The translations under genes and the position numbers were made by a program. The notes beneath the pieces were generated by a model. The model was not told where the DNA came from. It saw only the letters and a list, made by a program, of their open reading frames with translations, and ran no database searches. This document shows positions 6,882 to 17,780 of a stretch of DNA of 64,000 bases, piece after piece; position 1 is the stretch's first letter, and each line of letters starts with the position of its first letter. Origin of the DNA: Endomychus coccineus (lineage: Eukaryota > Arthropoda > Insecta > Coleoptera > Endomychidae); contig OY294070.1 in the NCBI GenBank assembly GCA_958510875.1, forward strand, positions 114,370,703-114,434,702. The letters are read 5' to 3'.

Positions 6882-7388
6882 ATGAGGATAGCATTGGTTG
6901 ACATTCAGGGATTCATCATCGATGATGTGTTTCACCCCAAAGAAATGTCTATACAAATTGGGTTCAAACGACATTATTCGTTGTTTAAGCCGCCCACACC
7001 GCTAACGATGTTGAGTGAGAAGGACCGAAAATCTGCTTGGTATTTGGAACATTTTTGTCATGGTTTGGAATATACATCTGGTGATGTGGAATATGGAGAA
7101 ATTGATACTATCCTAAGATTGACTCTACTGTGTGCAGCAGACATTATATATGTTCGAGGTCATCAAAAAGCAGAATTTCTCGCGAATAAGTGCAAGGAGC
7201 TAGATATCTTTCCACGAATCGTAGATGTATGCAGTTTCGACAACACCCTATGTCAAACGGGGAAATTCGAGCCTACAAACAGACTGAGCTGTCTAAATCA
7301 TCGCAATGATGGTGGGAAATATATGTGTGCAGTCAACCATGTCGATAACCTACAACATTGGTTCCTCACGATCATACTTCCTAAATGA
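6882..7388 (+). CDS. Conserved Maverick-associated protein of unknown function
   Basis: The product is 168 residues. It opens with a beta-strand containing an acidic residue (MRIALVDIQGF), followed by a KPPTPLTML stretch, an H-C-H-G-L-E-Y-T-S-G block and an IIYVRGHQKAEFL segment. I recognise this arrangement as a recurrent protein of insect Maverick-type elements. The LVDIQG start and later GHQKAEFL are compatible with an RNase-H/exonuclease-like fold, but I cannot confirm catalytic residues, so no enzyme name is given. It follows the capsid gene by 47 bases and is the last gene before the non-coding right flank. Its stop is followed by overlapping AATAAA signals. Confidence 0.68.
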   Translation: MRIALVDIQGFIIDDVFHPKEMSIQIGFKRHYSLFKPPTPLTMLSEKDRKSAWYLEHFCHGLEYTSGDVEYGEIDTILRLTLLCAADIIYVRGHQKAEFLANKCKELDIFPRIVDVCSFDNTLCQTGKFEPTNRLSCLNHRNDGGKYMCAVNHVDNLQHWFLTIILPK

Positions 7389-7405
7389 AATGTACTTTTC
7401 TAAAA

Positions 7406-7419
7406 AATAAATAAATAAA
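7406..7419 (+). terminator. Overlapping polyadenylation signals
   Basis: Three overlapping AATAAA hexamers (starting at 7406, 7410 and 7414) lie 18-30 bases after the stop of the last plus-strand gene. They are the only clear signal cluster downstream of the capsid genes and probably end their transcripts. Confidence 0.55.
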
Positions 7420-7486
7420 AAAATATTATTAATATTTGATATTTCATTTCTCATACACCTCCCACCCACACACCATAAACGACTTT

Positions 7487-7685
7487 GAGTCGCTTGCGAG
7501 TCGCTTTCGAGTCGCTTGCGAGTCGCTTGCGAGTCGCTTCCGAGTAGCTTTCGAGTCGCTTGCGAGTCGCTTCCGAGTCGCTTGCGAGTCGCTTGCGAGT
7601 CGCTTGCGAGTCGCTTCCGAGTCGCTTTCGAGTCGCTTGCGAGTCGCTTCCGAGTCGCTTGCGAGTCGCTTCCGAGTCGCTTGCG
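7487..7685. repeat. 11-bp tandem repeat array GAGTCGCTTNC, about 18 units
   Basis: About 18 perfect-length units of GAGTCGCTTNC run head to tail. Variation is almost confined to position 10 (G, T or C; pattern G T G G C T G C G G G C T G C G C G), with one other change (an A at position 5 of unit six). All six reading frames are open through it because 11 bases times three gives an 11-residue peptide repeat, so apparent proteins here are not genes. It starts about 100 bases after the last virus-like gene and may belong to the right terminal region of that element. Confidence 0.92.
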
Positions 7686-8036
7686 GGTTTTTCCTCATTT
7701 ACATGTACCCCAGGAGAGTTTTTCGAAAAAAAGTTTGAAATTCATATTCTACGCGTTAAGACCTTTCATTTGATACCCATGAAGCCCCACTTAAAAAATA
7801 AAAATTTTTAAATCCTTATCGCGAGAGATCGGTCAAACTGATCGACATATAAATAGTATATTCTTATTCAGCACATCACGTAGATTCTGAATATGCAATA
7901 AAATGATCACTTCCGGTTTCACTTCCGGTGTAACAATGTGTCGAATATATAACCCACTTCCGGTTTAACCCTGATGATGATGATGTTTGACAGTGGTGAT
8001 GATATCTTCATGAAGCAGTCTGTACCTTTTGGACCG
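7686..8036. other. Non-coding stretch with repeated ACTTCCGG motifs
   Basis: No gene is seen. ACTTCCGG occurs at 7909, 7921 and 7956, and its reverse form at 8612-8619. This is an ETS-type binding motif. CCTTATC near 7816 recurs at about 8542. The segment may contain the right end of the Maverick-type element, but without the left terminus no inverted repeat can be matched. Confidence 0.3.
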
Positions 8037-8095
8037 AAGGTACAGATTGCTTCCTAGAGGTGGCGGAGCCTCCTCCAGGAAGCAATCTGTACCTT
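8037..8095. repeat. Perfect 19-bp inverted repeat (hairpin)
   Basis: Arm 8037-8055 (AAGGTACAGATTGCTTCCT) is the exact reverse complement of 8077-8095, with a 21-base loop that itself starts GAGG and ends CCTC. A partial third copy, AGCAGTCTGTACC, lies just upstream. Confidence 0.85.
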
Positions 8096-8103
8096 AGGTC
8101 CAC

Positions 8104-8455
8104 CATGACAGCTGGTTCTTATGGTCGCCATGACAGTTGGTCCTTATGGTCGCCATGACAGCTAGTTCTTATGGTCGCCATGACAGCTAGTTCTTATGGT
8201 CGCCATGACAGCTGGTCCTTATGGTCGCCATGACAGCTGGTCCTTATGGTCGCCATGACAGCTAGTTCTTATGGTCGCCATGACAGCTGGTCCTCATGGC
8301 CGCCATGACAGCTGGTCCTTATGGTCGCCATGACAGCTGGTCCTTATGATCGCCATGACAGCTGGTCCTTATGGCCGCCATGACAGCTGGACCTTATGGT
8401 CGCCATGACAGTTTGTTCTTATGGCCGCCATGACAGTTGGACCTTAGGACCGCCA
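8104..8455. repeat. 25-bp minisatellite, about 14 units
   Basis: The unit begins CATGACAGCTGGTCC and ends TTATGGTCGC. It is repeated about 14 times with scattered substitutions (GCTGG/GCTAG/GTTGG, GGTC/GGCC). It is non-coding and not related to the 11-bp array. Confidence 0.88.
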
Positions 8456-8689
8456 TGCTGCCATGTGTTAGTCACGTGACTCTGTACATGTGACACACTT
8501 TTTGAACACACCCTGTATACTCTTTACAAATAAAATAAAATCCTTATCACCTACATCCTTTCAAAACTGATAAGGACGAGCTCATGCACCGGATGCACAT
8601 CGACAGCTAGACCGGAAGTGGAGACCGGATATCCTGAGGCCGTGGTAGCGGAGTACATCTACTTTCCATGCAAGAAAAAATGCGTGGCG

Positions 8690-8880
8690 CGAAATTCACT
8701 TTTTCCAAGTTAACAAAAATCTTCAAGGTTGCTTGCTTCCGATGGGTGTCAGAAGAAAACTAAATGACATATCAGTCTGAAAATTTGTCACAATTGTCAT
8801 AGGGGATTTCTGATTGTGGCGCCATCTGTTTTATTTTCCAGGAACTTTCCACTTTAACTTGTCCTCGTACGTATCATAAA
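8690..8880 (-). mobile_element. Solo 5' end of a mariner element
   Basis: On the minus strand this begins with GTACGAGGACA and carries the block CAGATGGCGCCACAATC, a TTTTCAGACTGATATGTCATT block and GAAGATTTTTG. The same blocks lie in the same order in the 5' leader of the mariner copy at 43952-45180. Only the terminal inverted repeat and leader remain; the transposase is absent. Confidence 0.6.
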
Positions 8881-9079
8881 TGTGCCTTTCCGAAGTTTGC
8901 AATATGTATCTTCGAGCAGATTCTGAAGTAAATGTGTTCATTTGTTGTAAGCTCTAATTTTCTTATGAAATGAAATCACCTAAATTATCCATTCCATTAT
9001 TATTTGTACAACAGGAGTGATTGGTTTCATTTAAATAAAAGCTGATCCAACGGGTAGCGTGAATATTCTCTCCAGATAG

Positions 9080-9700
9080 AAATTTATTTTATAATAATAA
9101 TAATAATAAATTTATTCAGCAGTTCTACCAGTTTATCTAATAAAATGATTAACATCAATTCAGAAAGTTTCAATCCCAATTTGAATTTGATTTTATTCAA
9201 TGTTTTCATTTGTTCTGGAATTGAGTCCTCGACAAAACCAGCAGCGTTGAAAGGTCGTTGTATTAACTTTGGGCATGTCTAACAATATTTTACTATTTCG
9301 CCTAGTATTGTATTTAGTATTTCTCAGGTTAGTAGAAGCATAACGTTGGTGAGTATTGAATGAAAAAATAATGGTCCTCGAAAAGGTGCGATTGTACCAA
9401 AGCTGCGCAAATCATTTTTAAGTCTTGCAGAAGTGAGTATTGTTTTGATAATCTAAATTTCTTTTATGGGTTGAATATGTGCCCCTCACACCGTAAATGA
9501 GTATCGAGGGTCACTCCTAAATATTTGGAAGATTCTACTATTGATATCTTATCATCATAGCCAAACATGAGTGTGGAGAGGTTGGGTAGCCCGTTAGATT
9601 GTAAGGAACATGGTTGATTGCGATAGTTACTGCAAACAATTTACGCTTGAACAATCCGTGAAATAGTAGTAGTTTGCAGACAAAATCCGGAGAGTATGTT
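9080..9700 (-). mobile_element. Decayed LINE 3' fragment with (TAA)n tail
   Basis: On the minus strand near 9430-9590 a broken reading frame contains SSKYLGVTLDTHLRCEGHI, the segment after the reverse transcriptase in many non-LTR elements (KYLGVTLD). It ends at a trinucleotide run at about 9091-9110, in the position of a LINE 3' tail. There are stops and shifts throughout. Confidence 0.55.
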
Positions 9701-9789
9701 GTATTCATTCAACATATTTCTGATATTGTTGAAAAAGGTACTAGAGAAAAAATTGCTCCACCATATCTCATCGAATCTCAAACAGCTCT

Positions 9790-9980
9790 GAAAAAATATG
9801 TCTGTCTGTCCGTCTGGATGTCACTTGATGATTGTCTACACTATAACTCAAAAAAAGGTCCTATGATATTGAAATTTTGACAAAGTTCTTTGCTGTTCGG
9901 TGACGAACGCTATAGTTTTTGAGGGATTTCGTGTAATAAACACACCATTTCCTGAAGGGTTGGAAATTTAAAAAAAGTAT
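9790..9980 (+). repeat. Dispersed repeat with GTCTGTCTGTCCG motif
   Basis: This segment (GTCTGTCTGTCCGTCTGG ... CTATAACTCAAAAA ... CCTATGATATTGAAATTTTGACAAA ... GACGAACGCTAT) reappears, diverged and inverted, at about 57735-57915. It is an ancient dispersed repeat of unknown class and is non-coding. Confidence 0.5.
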
Positions 9981-11040
9981 ACATACGATCGATTCAAAAT
10001 ATTTTTAAATTGAATTTAAGGTAATTAAACTGCTTTTTCACCTAAATTTCAAGAAAATCGTTCAACAACTGCAACAAAAATGAAGTATACTTAAATTTAT
10101 ACTGTACTTCAACTGTTTATAACAAATCTGTTCTAGGGACTAGGACAGTTGGGTCCAACTCAGTAGACTCGGGTTCGATTTCCAGGAACGGAAAATTTAT
10201 TTTGTACATTTTCTCAGAGCAGTACTAATTTGAATATCATTTAGTTGTCTAAAGATAATGAAATAATTTGTTTCATTATATTTATATAGATGCGAAGGTT
10301 TTCTTATAGAAAATGAAACAATTATGCAAAATTCAGTAGCCGAATCAATCAAATGATTTGCGAAGAGTAACCTTGCACACACAGTTATCTTCAACCGGAA
10401 ACACATTCCTATTTTTTCATAATATTGCACATTCATATTGTGATCCCATTTTCAACTGTTTCAGCAACTGTTGAAATAATTGAAATTGGTCGATAATTTG
10501 TCATATTGAGAGGACCACCATCTTCGTGAAGTGGTTTGATAATGGCGTCCCCCCTTCCAACTATAAAATTTGATCAAGGTTTCATTCAAGTGTTAAAGCC
10601 GATTTTATCCTTTATTTTGTGGGTTATGCTCTTGATTCTATTTTCACAGAAAGACCCCACAGTTTTTTCACGTCGTAATCATCACTACCTTTATATTACC
10701 TCTCGAACAACTAACAAACATTAAAAATGATTTTTGAATGAAATTAATCGATATTCAGGGCATCAGGACCTCGGACACCCCAGAGATGATTCAAGATGAC
10801 CTCAAGGAATTTTGTTTGATAGAATATTCGTGTTCAGTGACCCCAAAAACACCGGGAAATCAATTCGACTCTGTTTTTTTCATTCACCCCAGAAAGTGCA
10901 CTCAGAAAAATTCATTTTTTGGCTGTAGAAATGCATTAAAATTCGTCCGCAAGAAACAAACCCGGCACAAAATTTCTGAATCATTTTCGGAATCGAATGC
11001 AGAAAACCGCATCTCAATCCAGGCAACGAACCGGAAAAAA

Positions 11041-12190
11041 AAATATAGTAAGCAAGAATTCCAAAATTTTTTCTGCATTTTGTTCCTAATACCCCATAGA
11101 TCATTCATGACTATCAAAACCGCGGGGGTCGACCTTTCTACCCCCGAAACGGAGTTTCAACCCCTCAGAAGAGCATTCTTATAAAAACAATCCAAAAGTT
11201 TAGAAAATTAATGAATTAAGAGCCGAAAGTGACCCCTAGTATGTTTTTTGGGTCGCTGATCACGATTCCGCAGTTGGTTTTCTCGGAAAACTCCCTCCAG
11301 ATGGAAAATTAGGAAAATTTATATATAATATATAATTTATAATTTTGTTGCAAAAATTACCTTTAGTAGATTTTTTCAGTCGCTGATCAAGATTCCGCTG
11401 TTATTTGAGATTTTCCTGAGACGGTTATGAATAATGAAGTATAATTTATTTGTTGCAAAAATGGCCTGAGGCCAAAATTATACTTCATTATTCATAACCG
11501 TCTCAGGAAATCTCAAATTTCACGAGAAATTTCCATCTGGAGAGTTTTTTGGGGAAAATAACAGCAGAATCGTGATCAGCGACCCGAAAAACCTACTAGA
11601 AGTCATTTTTGCAACAAAATTATACTTATTATTCATAACCGTCTCAGGAAAATCTCAAATTTCCTGAATTTTTGGGAAAAATAACCACGGAATCGTGATC
11701 AGCGACCCAAAAAAATTACTAGAGGTCATTTTTGCAACAAAATTATACATTAATATTAATAACCGTCTCAGGAAAATCTCAAATTTCCCGAATTTTCCAT
11801 CTGGAGAGTTTTTTGGGAAAAATAACAGCGGAATCGTGATCAGCGACCCTAAAAACTCACTAGAGGTAATTTTTGCAACAAAATTATAAATTATATATTA
11901 TATATAAATTTTCCAAATTTCCCATCCGGAGGGGGTTTTCCGAAAAAAATAACTGCGGAATCATGATCAGCGACCCAAAAAACATACAGGGGGTCATTTT
12001 CGGCTCTTGATTCATTAATTTTCTGAACTTTTGGATTGTTTTTATAAGAATGCTCCTCTGAAGGGTTGAAACCCCGTTTTGGGGGGTAGAAAGGTCGACT
12101 ACAGCGTTCTTGATAGTCATGAATGACCTATGGGGTAATAGGAACAAAATGCAAAAAAAAAATTGAAATTCTAGCTTACTATATATTTTT
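11041..12190. repeat. Fold-back repeat with internal tandem units
   Basis: The left arm (about 11041-11460) is inverted in the right arm (about 11475-12190) around the centre GGCCTGAGGCC near 11463-11473. The right arm is longer because the block from ATAACCGTCTCAGGAAA to TTTGCAACAAAATTATA is repeated three times (starting near 11494, 11635 and 11759). GGGTCGCTGATCACGATTCC and its inverse occur throughout. No coding capacity is seen. It resembles fold-back type non-autonomous transposons. Confidence 0.75.
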
Positions 12191-13290
12191 TTTATTATGG
12201 CCTTTTTCGCGGCTTATTGTCTGGACTACTAACTGCGCCGACTTTGGAAGGTTTGGCCTATTGTAGTGCTTCATTTCCTCGACTACTACATGTTTCTATC
12301 GAAACTCTCCTACTCCTGAGATTATGTGATGTGTCACATATATTCTCCCCATACAGAGGAATATCTGGACCTCAAGACCTAGAGGATATTTTCATTGTAC
12401 CAAATACTAAATTTAACATAAGTTTATGTCTCTGGAACTGTGACGTAAATGATCGAAAGGTCGGCCTATATTACAAAGTTTGAACTAAATTCGTAGAACT
12501 ATATAGAGTATTTTCTTGATATATTCATTGTTCAACCGGTTTCATAGAATAACAAATCATCATTCTTGATATTCAATTGAACGAATCGATCTTTCACAGA
12601 CAATAACAATAATTATTATTAACACAATTCTCAATGTACATATTTCCAAACAATTTACAAGGAATCTTCCTCTATCATCATTGCCGAATATCATCCGAGG
12701 AATTTGTCGTAATTGCGAGGTTTTACGATTGTCTATTAAACTGGAAGAATGCAACTTTCCCTTTCTCTTCTGCGCTTTGCAATAAGTGCTAACTTTCTTT
12801 TCATTCTTAATCTACTATTACTATTACCTTACTTACGTGTTCGTTAATTCAATACTCGCTTATAATAGCAAGGAGATCGTTATATACAAACCGGATGTAA
12901 CCGTTAATTAAATCCGGTTGAGATTTTGACACGTATCACGCTATTACGGATCCCGCAATTTCAAAGTTTTTTCTGTATGAGTAACGGAATGGTATTTCAA
13001 AATGCAATAAGATCAAGTAACAAGAACACCATTCAATAGTCGTATTCAAATCTTGCTATCGCGTTTCTTTCGCAAACGGGATAAACTCTTATGTGAATCC
13101 GGTTTCGAATTTTCTTTCGAAGTTCTAGACTTGTGTGTCGCCAGGCGTCAACATCCTTGTTTATTAATAACTGGACATGAACCAGTATGTGATCTGATGT
13201 CCTTGCCAGTCGAACGATTTCCTTATTCTTATAGACAAATTTTCTCTAACATCGTGCATTTAGTCTGAAGCTGTTCTATGTTTGCATAGA
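12191..13290. other. No recognisable gene
   Basis: This is AT-rich single-copy-looking sequence. Short open frames here have no family features, biased composition or spacing that would support a gene. Confidence 0.4.
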
Positions 13291-13293
13291 TAT

Positions 13294-13325
13294 AATAATA
13301 ATAATAATATTAATCTTTATTTTCC
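13294..13325 (-). repeat. (ATT)n microsatellite, probable LINE 3' tail
   Basis: On the minus strand an AATAAAGATT block runs into (ATT)n. This is the typical end of a LINE pointing leftward, matching the orientation of the reverse-transcriptase remnant at 14640-15700. Confidence 0.5.
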
Positions 13326-14639
13326 TGTTGACATTACATGGAATGTATAGGAATAGTCATAGTTAAAGAGCATTACATATGATAAAATATCTTAATAAAA
13401 TGGGTGAAAAGCAGAGCGCGTTCATTTAAATCTAAAATAATAAAATCCAATATAAAGTCCAACATGATATAAAAGTGATACTAGGATTTAGCATGATCAT
13501 TATATTCACTCGATGTATAAAAAACATTTTCCAGTAGGAAGAATTCCAGAACAATCTTGAAGGAGGAGATAGAATCACAGTTTTGACGTGACAACGTCTG
13601 ATAATCCGATGGAGCCGGCTGCACGCACGAGAAAAACATGACTCATGTGGCGTTACCTCGCTCCGAGGCGTTCCATTTAAGGCTTGAAGTGCAAGCGAGA
13701 GCGCGAAACGAGCGACAAAGAGGCACAATCGACCTCCGCGTTCGGCAGCGTTCGACATCGGTCTCTCTCCTACTTGAGTGAGCGATACGCCCGCATGGAC
13801 AGCTGCTATACAATAATACATTTACATGTTTTCGTCAAGTATGAAGTGCAGTGAAAAGTGAATGTGGTGTCAATTGTTTATAGCAACGATAATTGCGGCG
13901 ATAAAGGTAATGATTCTTTCGACATTAAATATATGTTCAGTGATATATTGTCGAATATTCGTGCTTTCATCATTAAAATAAATAGCATCGGTCCGCTAGT
14001 GCAGCGTTTGTAGGATATGCTATAATTGACAAAACGATAACAATAAGTTAACAGAACTATTTCACGATGAGTAAAAAATCAATTAACTTACTATTCGATC
14101 GAAATAATTATCGAGCGTAGCTATGATTTCAAAACATTGAGACATCAATGTCAAATCTTCCACATATCCTAACAACTTGTCTGAAATGACAGGTTGGACC
14201 AGCCAGCCGTCAGAGGGAACAATTTTCTCCTATATCAAACACATTGAGGCGGGCTTTTTAAAAGCTAGAGTTACAAAAATTTTAAAGATGTTTACAAATT
14301 TTAAATTTTAAATGTAAGATTTATGAACAATAATTTAATCACAGTTTATTCTTATAATAAATTATTCAACATTATTACTTTTTTACAACAAATTACAATT
14401 AAATTTGCAAAAATAATTAAGTAACTAATTGAACAACAACTTTTGTCCAGTTTACTTGCTAAAAGAAATAATGTCAATACAAAATTTATTATTATGAAAT
14501 AATAAAATCAAAAATTAAATTTTAACAGTCGAGTGACGTTGTCACGTTCAACTATCGTCAGTAAACCGACTTTACAGACAACCGATTTTCTTTAATATGA
14601 TCTGGGAGGTTATTGAATAATTTGACACCCATATGGCTT

Positions 14640-15700
14640 AATGAATTTTGTTCTACTTCAAGCCTTCTATATGTTGGCCGAATTTGCTTATTTTGTCTCT
14701 GTTTGTAGTCAAGTTTTCTTTATTTGAAAATACGTATAAGCACATTTCCGAAATTAGAATTCCTGTAAGGGTTAACATTTTACATGTTTTGAATGATGAT
14801 CTGCATGAATAGTTTCGTGGTACGCCTACAATGCACCTGAATATTTTCTTCTGATGAACGAATACATCAGAGGCTAGAGCAGACATTCCCCAAAAGCAAA
14901 TTCCATATGCTAATCTGGACGCAACATGTCCAAAATATATAGCTAGCAGATGATTTAAATTTGAAACATGTTTAATATTTCTAAACAGGTGATTAATCAA
15001 GTTCAATTTAGTCATTAGGCCCTGACAGTGCAATTTGCAGTTTAATGCGTATCTATGGTTAGCCCCAGAAATTTTATATTATTCGCGCAGTGTAAGATAT
15101 TATTATCAATGCTTAAGTTTAATCCTAAGTCATTTTTATTCTGGTAAGAATGAAATTGGATGTAGTGTGTCTTAGATACGTTGGGGTGCGATAAATTTTG
15201 GGTAAACCAATTGGAAAGCGCCAGAATAGCTTCCTTACAATTATTTTGTATTTCTGATTTCTCACGGACATGTCATTAGCATATACAGCTTCGGAAATTA
15301 TTTATCTTAGGTATGGTAGTTTCATGAGAGCGTAGAGAATAGCTTGCTGTATGTTGAGAGAGCATTACAAGACACCAGTCGGGAGAATGTGCGAGTCGCA
15401 GTTAACGCCTCGGTTGGGGTAAGAGGAGGGGCGCACAGCAGTGCGTCTCTCTTGTTTATGTGGTATTATCATATCATTGCGTTCCTTGTTGCATGTGTAG
15501 ATTTATGTCTATACCCCAGAAGAATTGTTTCCGGTACTGTATAGAAGCAGATGCTGTAGGTGGTAGTGGTTTTTCTAGATTGTTCATGTAAAGTAAGAAT
15601 AGTTTAGGTCCCATAATTGTGCCCTGTGGTATTTCTATATCTGTTTCTAGACAAATGAAATTCACGGATGTTCTTACATTCCCTATTACACAGTTCATCG
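14640..15700 (-). pseudogene. LINE ORF2 remnant (reverse transcriptase C-terminal part)
   Basis: On the minus strand the piece near 15600-15690 encodes IPQGTIMGPKLFLLYMNNLE, a reverse-transcriptase motif block (GIPQGTILGPLLFLLYINDL type). Farther on, near 15050-15110, come the FLG-type post-polymerase segment and, at 14653-15033, LAYGICFWGMSALASDVFVHQKKIFRCIVGV, typical of CR1/jockey-like elements. The catalytic YADD block is missing: a GC-rich stretch (about 15340-15450) interrupts the order. Several stops and shifts show it is dead. Confidence 0.65.
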
Positions 15701-16069
15701 ACGATGTAACAAAAGACTGTTCTAAAGTACGAAATTATCACCCTTTTCCATTAAAAATACCATTAATGTACTTGTCTTTTCAGTTGTCAAGTAGCCATCA
15801 TCCGAGTTAACTAAATTGTACAAGCTTATCGAATGGAGCTATTTCATAATTAACTAGCTAACACCGATAGAAGAAAGCGCCGGCTGCCCCGTCACGACGC
15901 CATTCTCCGAATATCAATACATATTAAACATATTTCGAATGAGTAGAAATAGGTAAAGGAGTGGAAAGACGTAAAATTATTCTCTAAGTCATGTGATATC
16001 TTTGGTTTACGAGCTAATGCCTTGCATTCTGGCATTATGTATTTATATCCCTTTGCCGCAACACCAGAC

Positions 16070-17018
16070 GTTCTCATAACCCAGAGGACGGACTGGAAAA
16101 ACAAGAACTCTGAACCACTTCCGCCAAGGCAACACGTGTGGTTCATGGAAGGGTCCAAGACTGGCAAGTCTAGCGGAGCCGGAGTTTACTTGAGCTCACC
16201 CAGGGTAACTGTTTTTCAGGCAGAGTTCTGTGCAATCTGGACCTGTGCCCTGGTAAACCTGAAGCTAAGCTACCGAAGTAGGCGGCGGCTATATATCTGC
16301 ACTGCTAGCCGAGCGGACCTGGACGCATTTTGCTCCCATAGAGTAATTTCTATGCTTGTTTTGGAGTGCAGGGGGAGCCTGGCCAAATTAACCAGAAGGA
16401 ACAAACTCCAGCTAGTATGGGTACCCGCCCATTTTGATGGAAGAAAACAAAGTGGCCGATGAATTGGCCAAACGAGCTTCTCTAGGCACCCTTGGCCTCG
16501 ATTCAACGATCAGAATATCATCGACCATCGAGCGCTACGTCCTCAAAGAGCTACTGGATAGATAGATACTCTTCGTTTGACGCAATGCCTCTCGTCTCAG
16601 GCAGGTGAATCTCCACATCGCGGAATTTGCGCCCAAACGAAAACCCTTCTCTCCATGAGCAGAAGAGGCTTGGAACTGGTAACAGGACTCTTCACAGGAC
16701 TATCTGAACAAACATCTACACATAATGGGCATCGCTGATGAACGAGGTAGTACTACATGCGGGAAGGCGGACGACACTGCCTCTGATATCCTTGTAGAAT
16801 GTCCAGTACTGGCTTCTCTTAGGATACAACACCTCGACAGCGCATACATACCGCATTAGAACGTGAGAGACAGCAGTCCATGCAGAATCATAGCCTTCGC
16901 GGCTGCGTCAGGCCTGAGGTACTGAGTCTTGTATCAAGGGGCACTCAATAGACCCAATGAAGCAGTCTGAGTACTCTGAACTTGTCCGCCCCCGTTCTGA
17001 TTGATTGATCAATTGATA
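16070..17018 (+). pseudogene. LINE 3' fragment with RNase H remnant, family 1
   Basis: Plus-strand pieces encode an RNase H-like domain: FMEGSKTGKSSGAGVYL, FQAEFCAIWTCA and WVPAHFDG, then (shifted) ADELAKRASLG. A tail with RRGLELVTGLFTG follows. It ends in CGCCCCCGTTCTGATTGATTG near 16986-17010. The same end is found in the copy at 29630-30250. Stops and frame changes disable it. It belongs to the jockey/R1/I group of non-LTR elements with RNase H. Confidence 0.6.
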
Positions 17019-17027
17019 TTTATCAAA

Positions 17028-17420
17028 CTGCGTGGGGGGTTTCGCCCTTCTGAGACATCTGAATAAAGAGTGGTCTAGACTGTGGCGAGAATCACCACGC
17101 ATGAGGAAGGCCAAACTCTTCATCAAAGAACCTGTGCCTAGGCTCTCGAAGAAACTCCTTTCCCTGAACAGATGGGACATCAGAGAGATGACTGGAATCC
17201 TAACCGGTCACTGTCCTCTTAGCAAACATCTCCACACTATGGGCAGCATCACAAATGACCCAGTATGTAGGAAATGCAGAGAGGCGGAAGAAACTGCTCC
17301 TCACATCCTGTTGAAATGCTCAAGCATTAGCATCCCTCAGGCACCGACACGTCGGAGAAGCAAAACTGCTCCCAGAAGAACTCGTGGAAGCCAGCACCAG
17401 CGATATTCTGGGTTTCTGGT
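17028..17420 (+). pseudogene. LINE fragment, family 2 (C-terminal zinc-knuckle region)
   Basis: The frame gives KLFIKEPVPRLSKKLLSLNRW, then REMTGILTGHCPLSKHLH and CRKCREAEETAPHILLKCS, a CCHC-like C-terminal domain of jockey/R1-type LINEs. It is closely related to the better copy at 27500-28460. It starts abruptly beside family 1 and breaks off near 17335, where another LINE in the opposite orientation begins. Confidence 0.62.
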
Positions 17421-17424
17421 GGGC

Positions 17425-17780
17425 CATGATGATATAATCCAAGAGCTTCAGCGTATGTTTGGGAGCCAAAAGATAAAAATAGAGCTCCAGGACAGGTCGA
17501 ATCTGTGTCTTGTAGATTATGAGGAGCTGCTGGGATGTAAAGTAGCTCTTGGCACGGAATAAAAAACCAAGTTTTGGTGGAGCGGTTATCGCAATGGAGC
17601 TCAATTGATTGTCCCATTGAGAGGGTGCTGTTTGTGGTGATCCCGAGCATTGTTATGGAGAACTTCATACGAATAGTTGCCCCAGACATCATCATATCTG
17701 AGATATTCCTATTTAGCAACAAGTTCCAACGAAGTTTGTCTTGGTGAGGGTTGGAAGATCCTTCACTAACCATTTCGCTA
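17425..17780 (-). pseudogene. LINE fragment, family 3
   Basis: On the minus strand the segment KLGFLFRAKSYFTSQQLLIIYKTQIRPVLE followed by APKHTLKLLD is the post-polymerase region of non-LTR retrotransposons. Adjacent frames continue it with shifts. It abuts the inverted family 2 fragment. Confidence 0.55.

Noticed and set aside
7436..7811. Overlapping open frames in the 11-bp array with repeated ESLASRFRVA-type peptides on both strands
   Set aside because: They arise from the tandem repeat itself: all frames stay open and no start context or conservation supports a protein.
8104..8455. Regular repeats that could suggest a CRISPR array
   Set aside because: Units are contiguous 25-mers without unique spacers and the DNA is eukaryotic.
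10135..10195. tRNA-like B box (GGTTCGATTTCC) suggesting a tRNA or SINE
   Set aside because: No A box at the right spacing, no cloverleaf pairing and no tail; one motif is not enough.
12217..12483. 88-residue open frame
   Set aside because: No family features; flanked by repeats and not distinct in composition.
13432..13821. 129-residue minus-strand frame with a GC-rich upstream half
   Set aside because: The peptide shows no domain, and the GC-rich part looks like a retroelement promoter or untranslated region.
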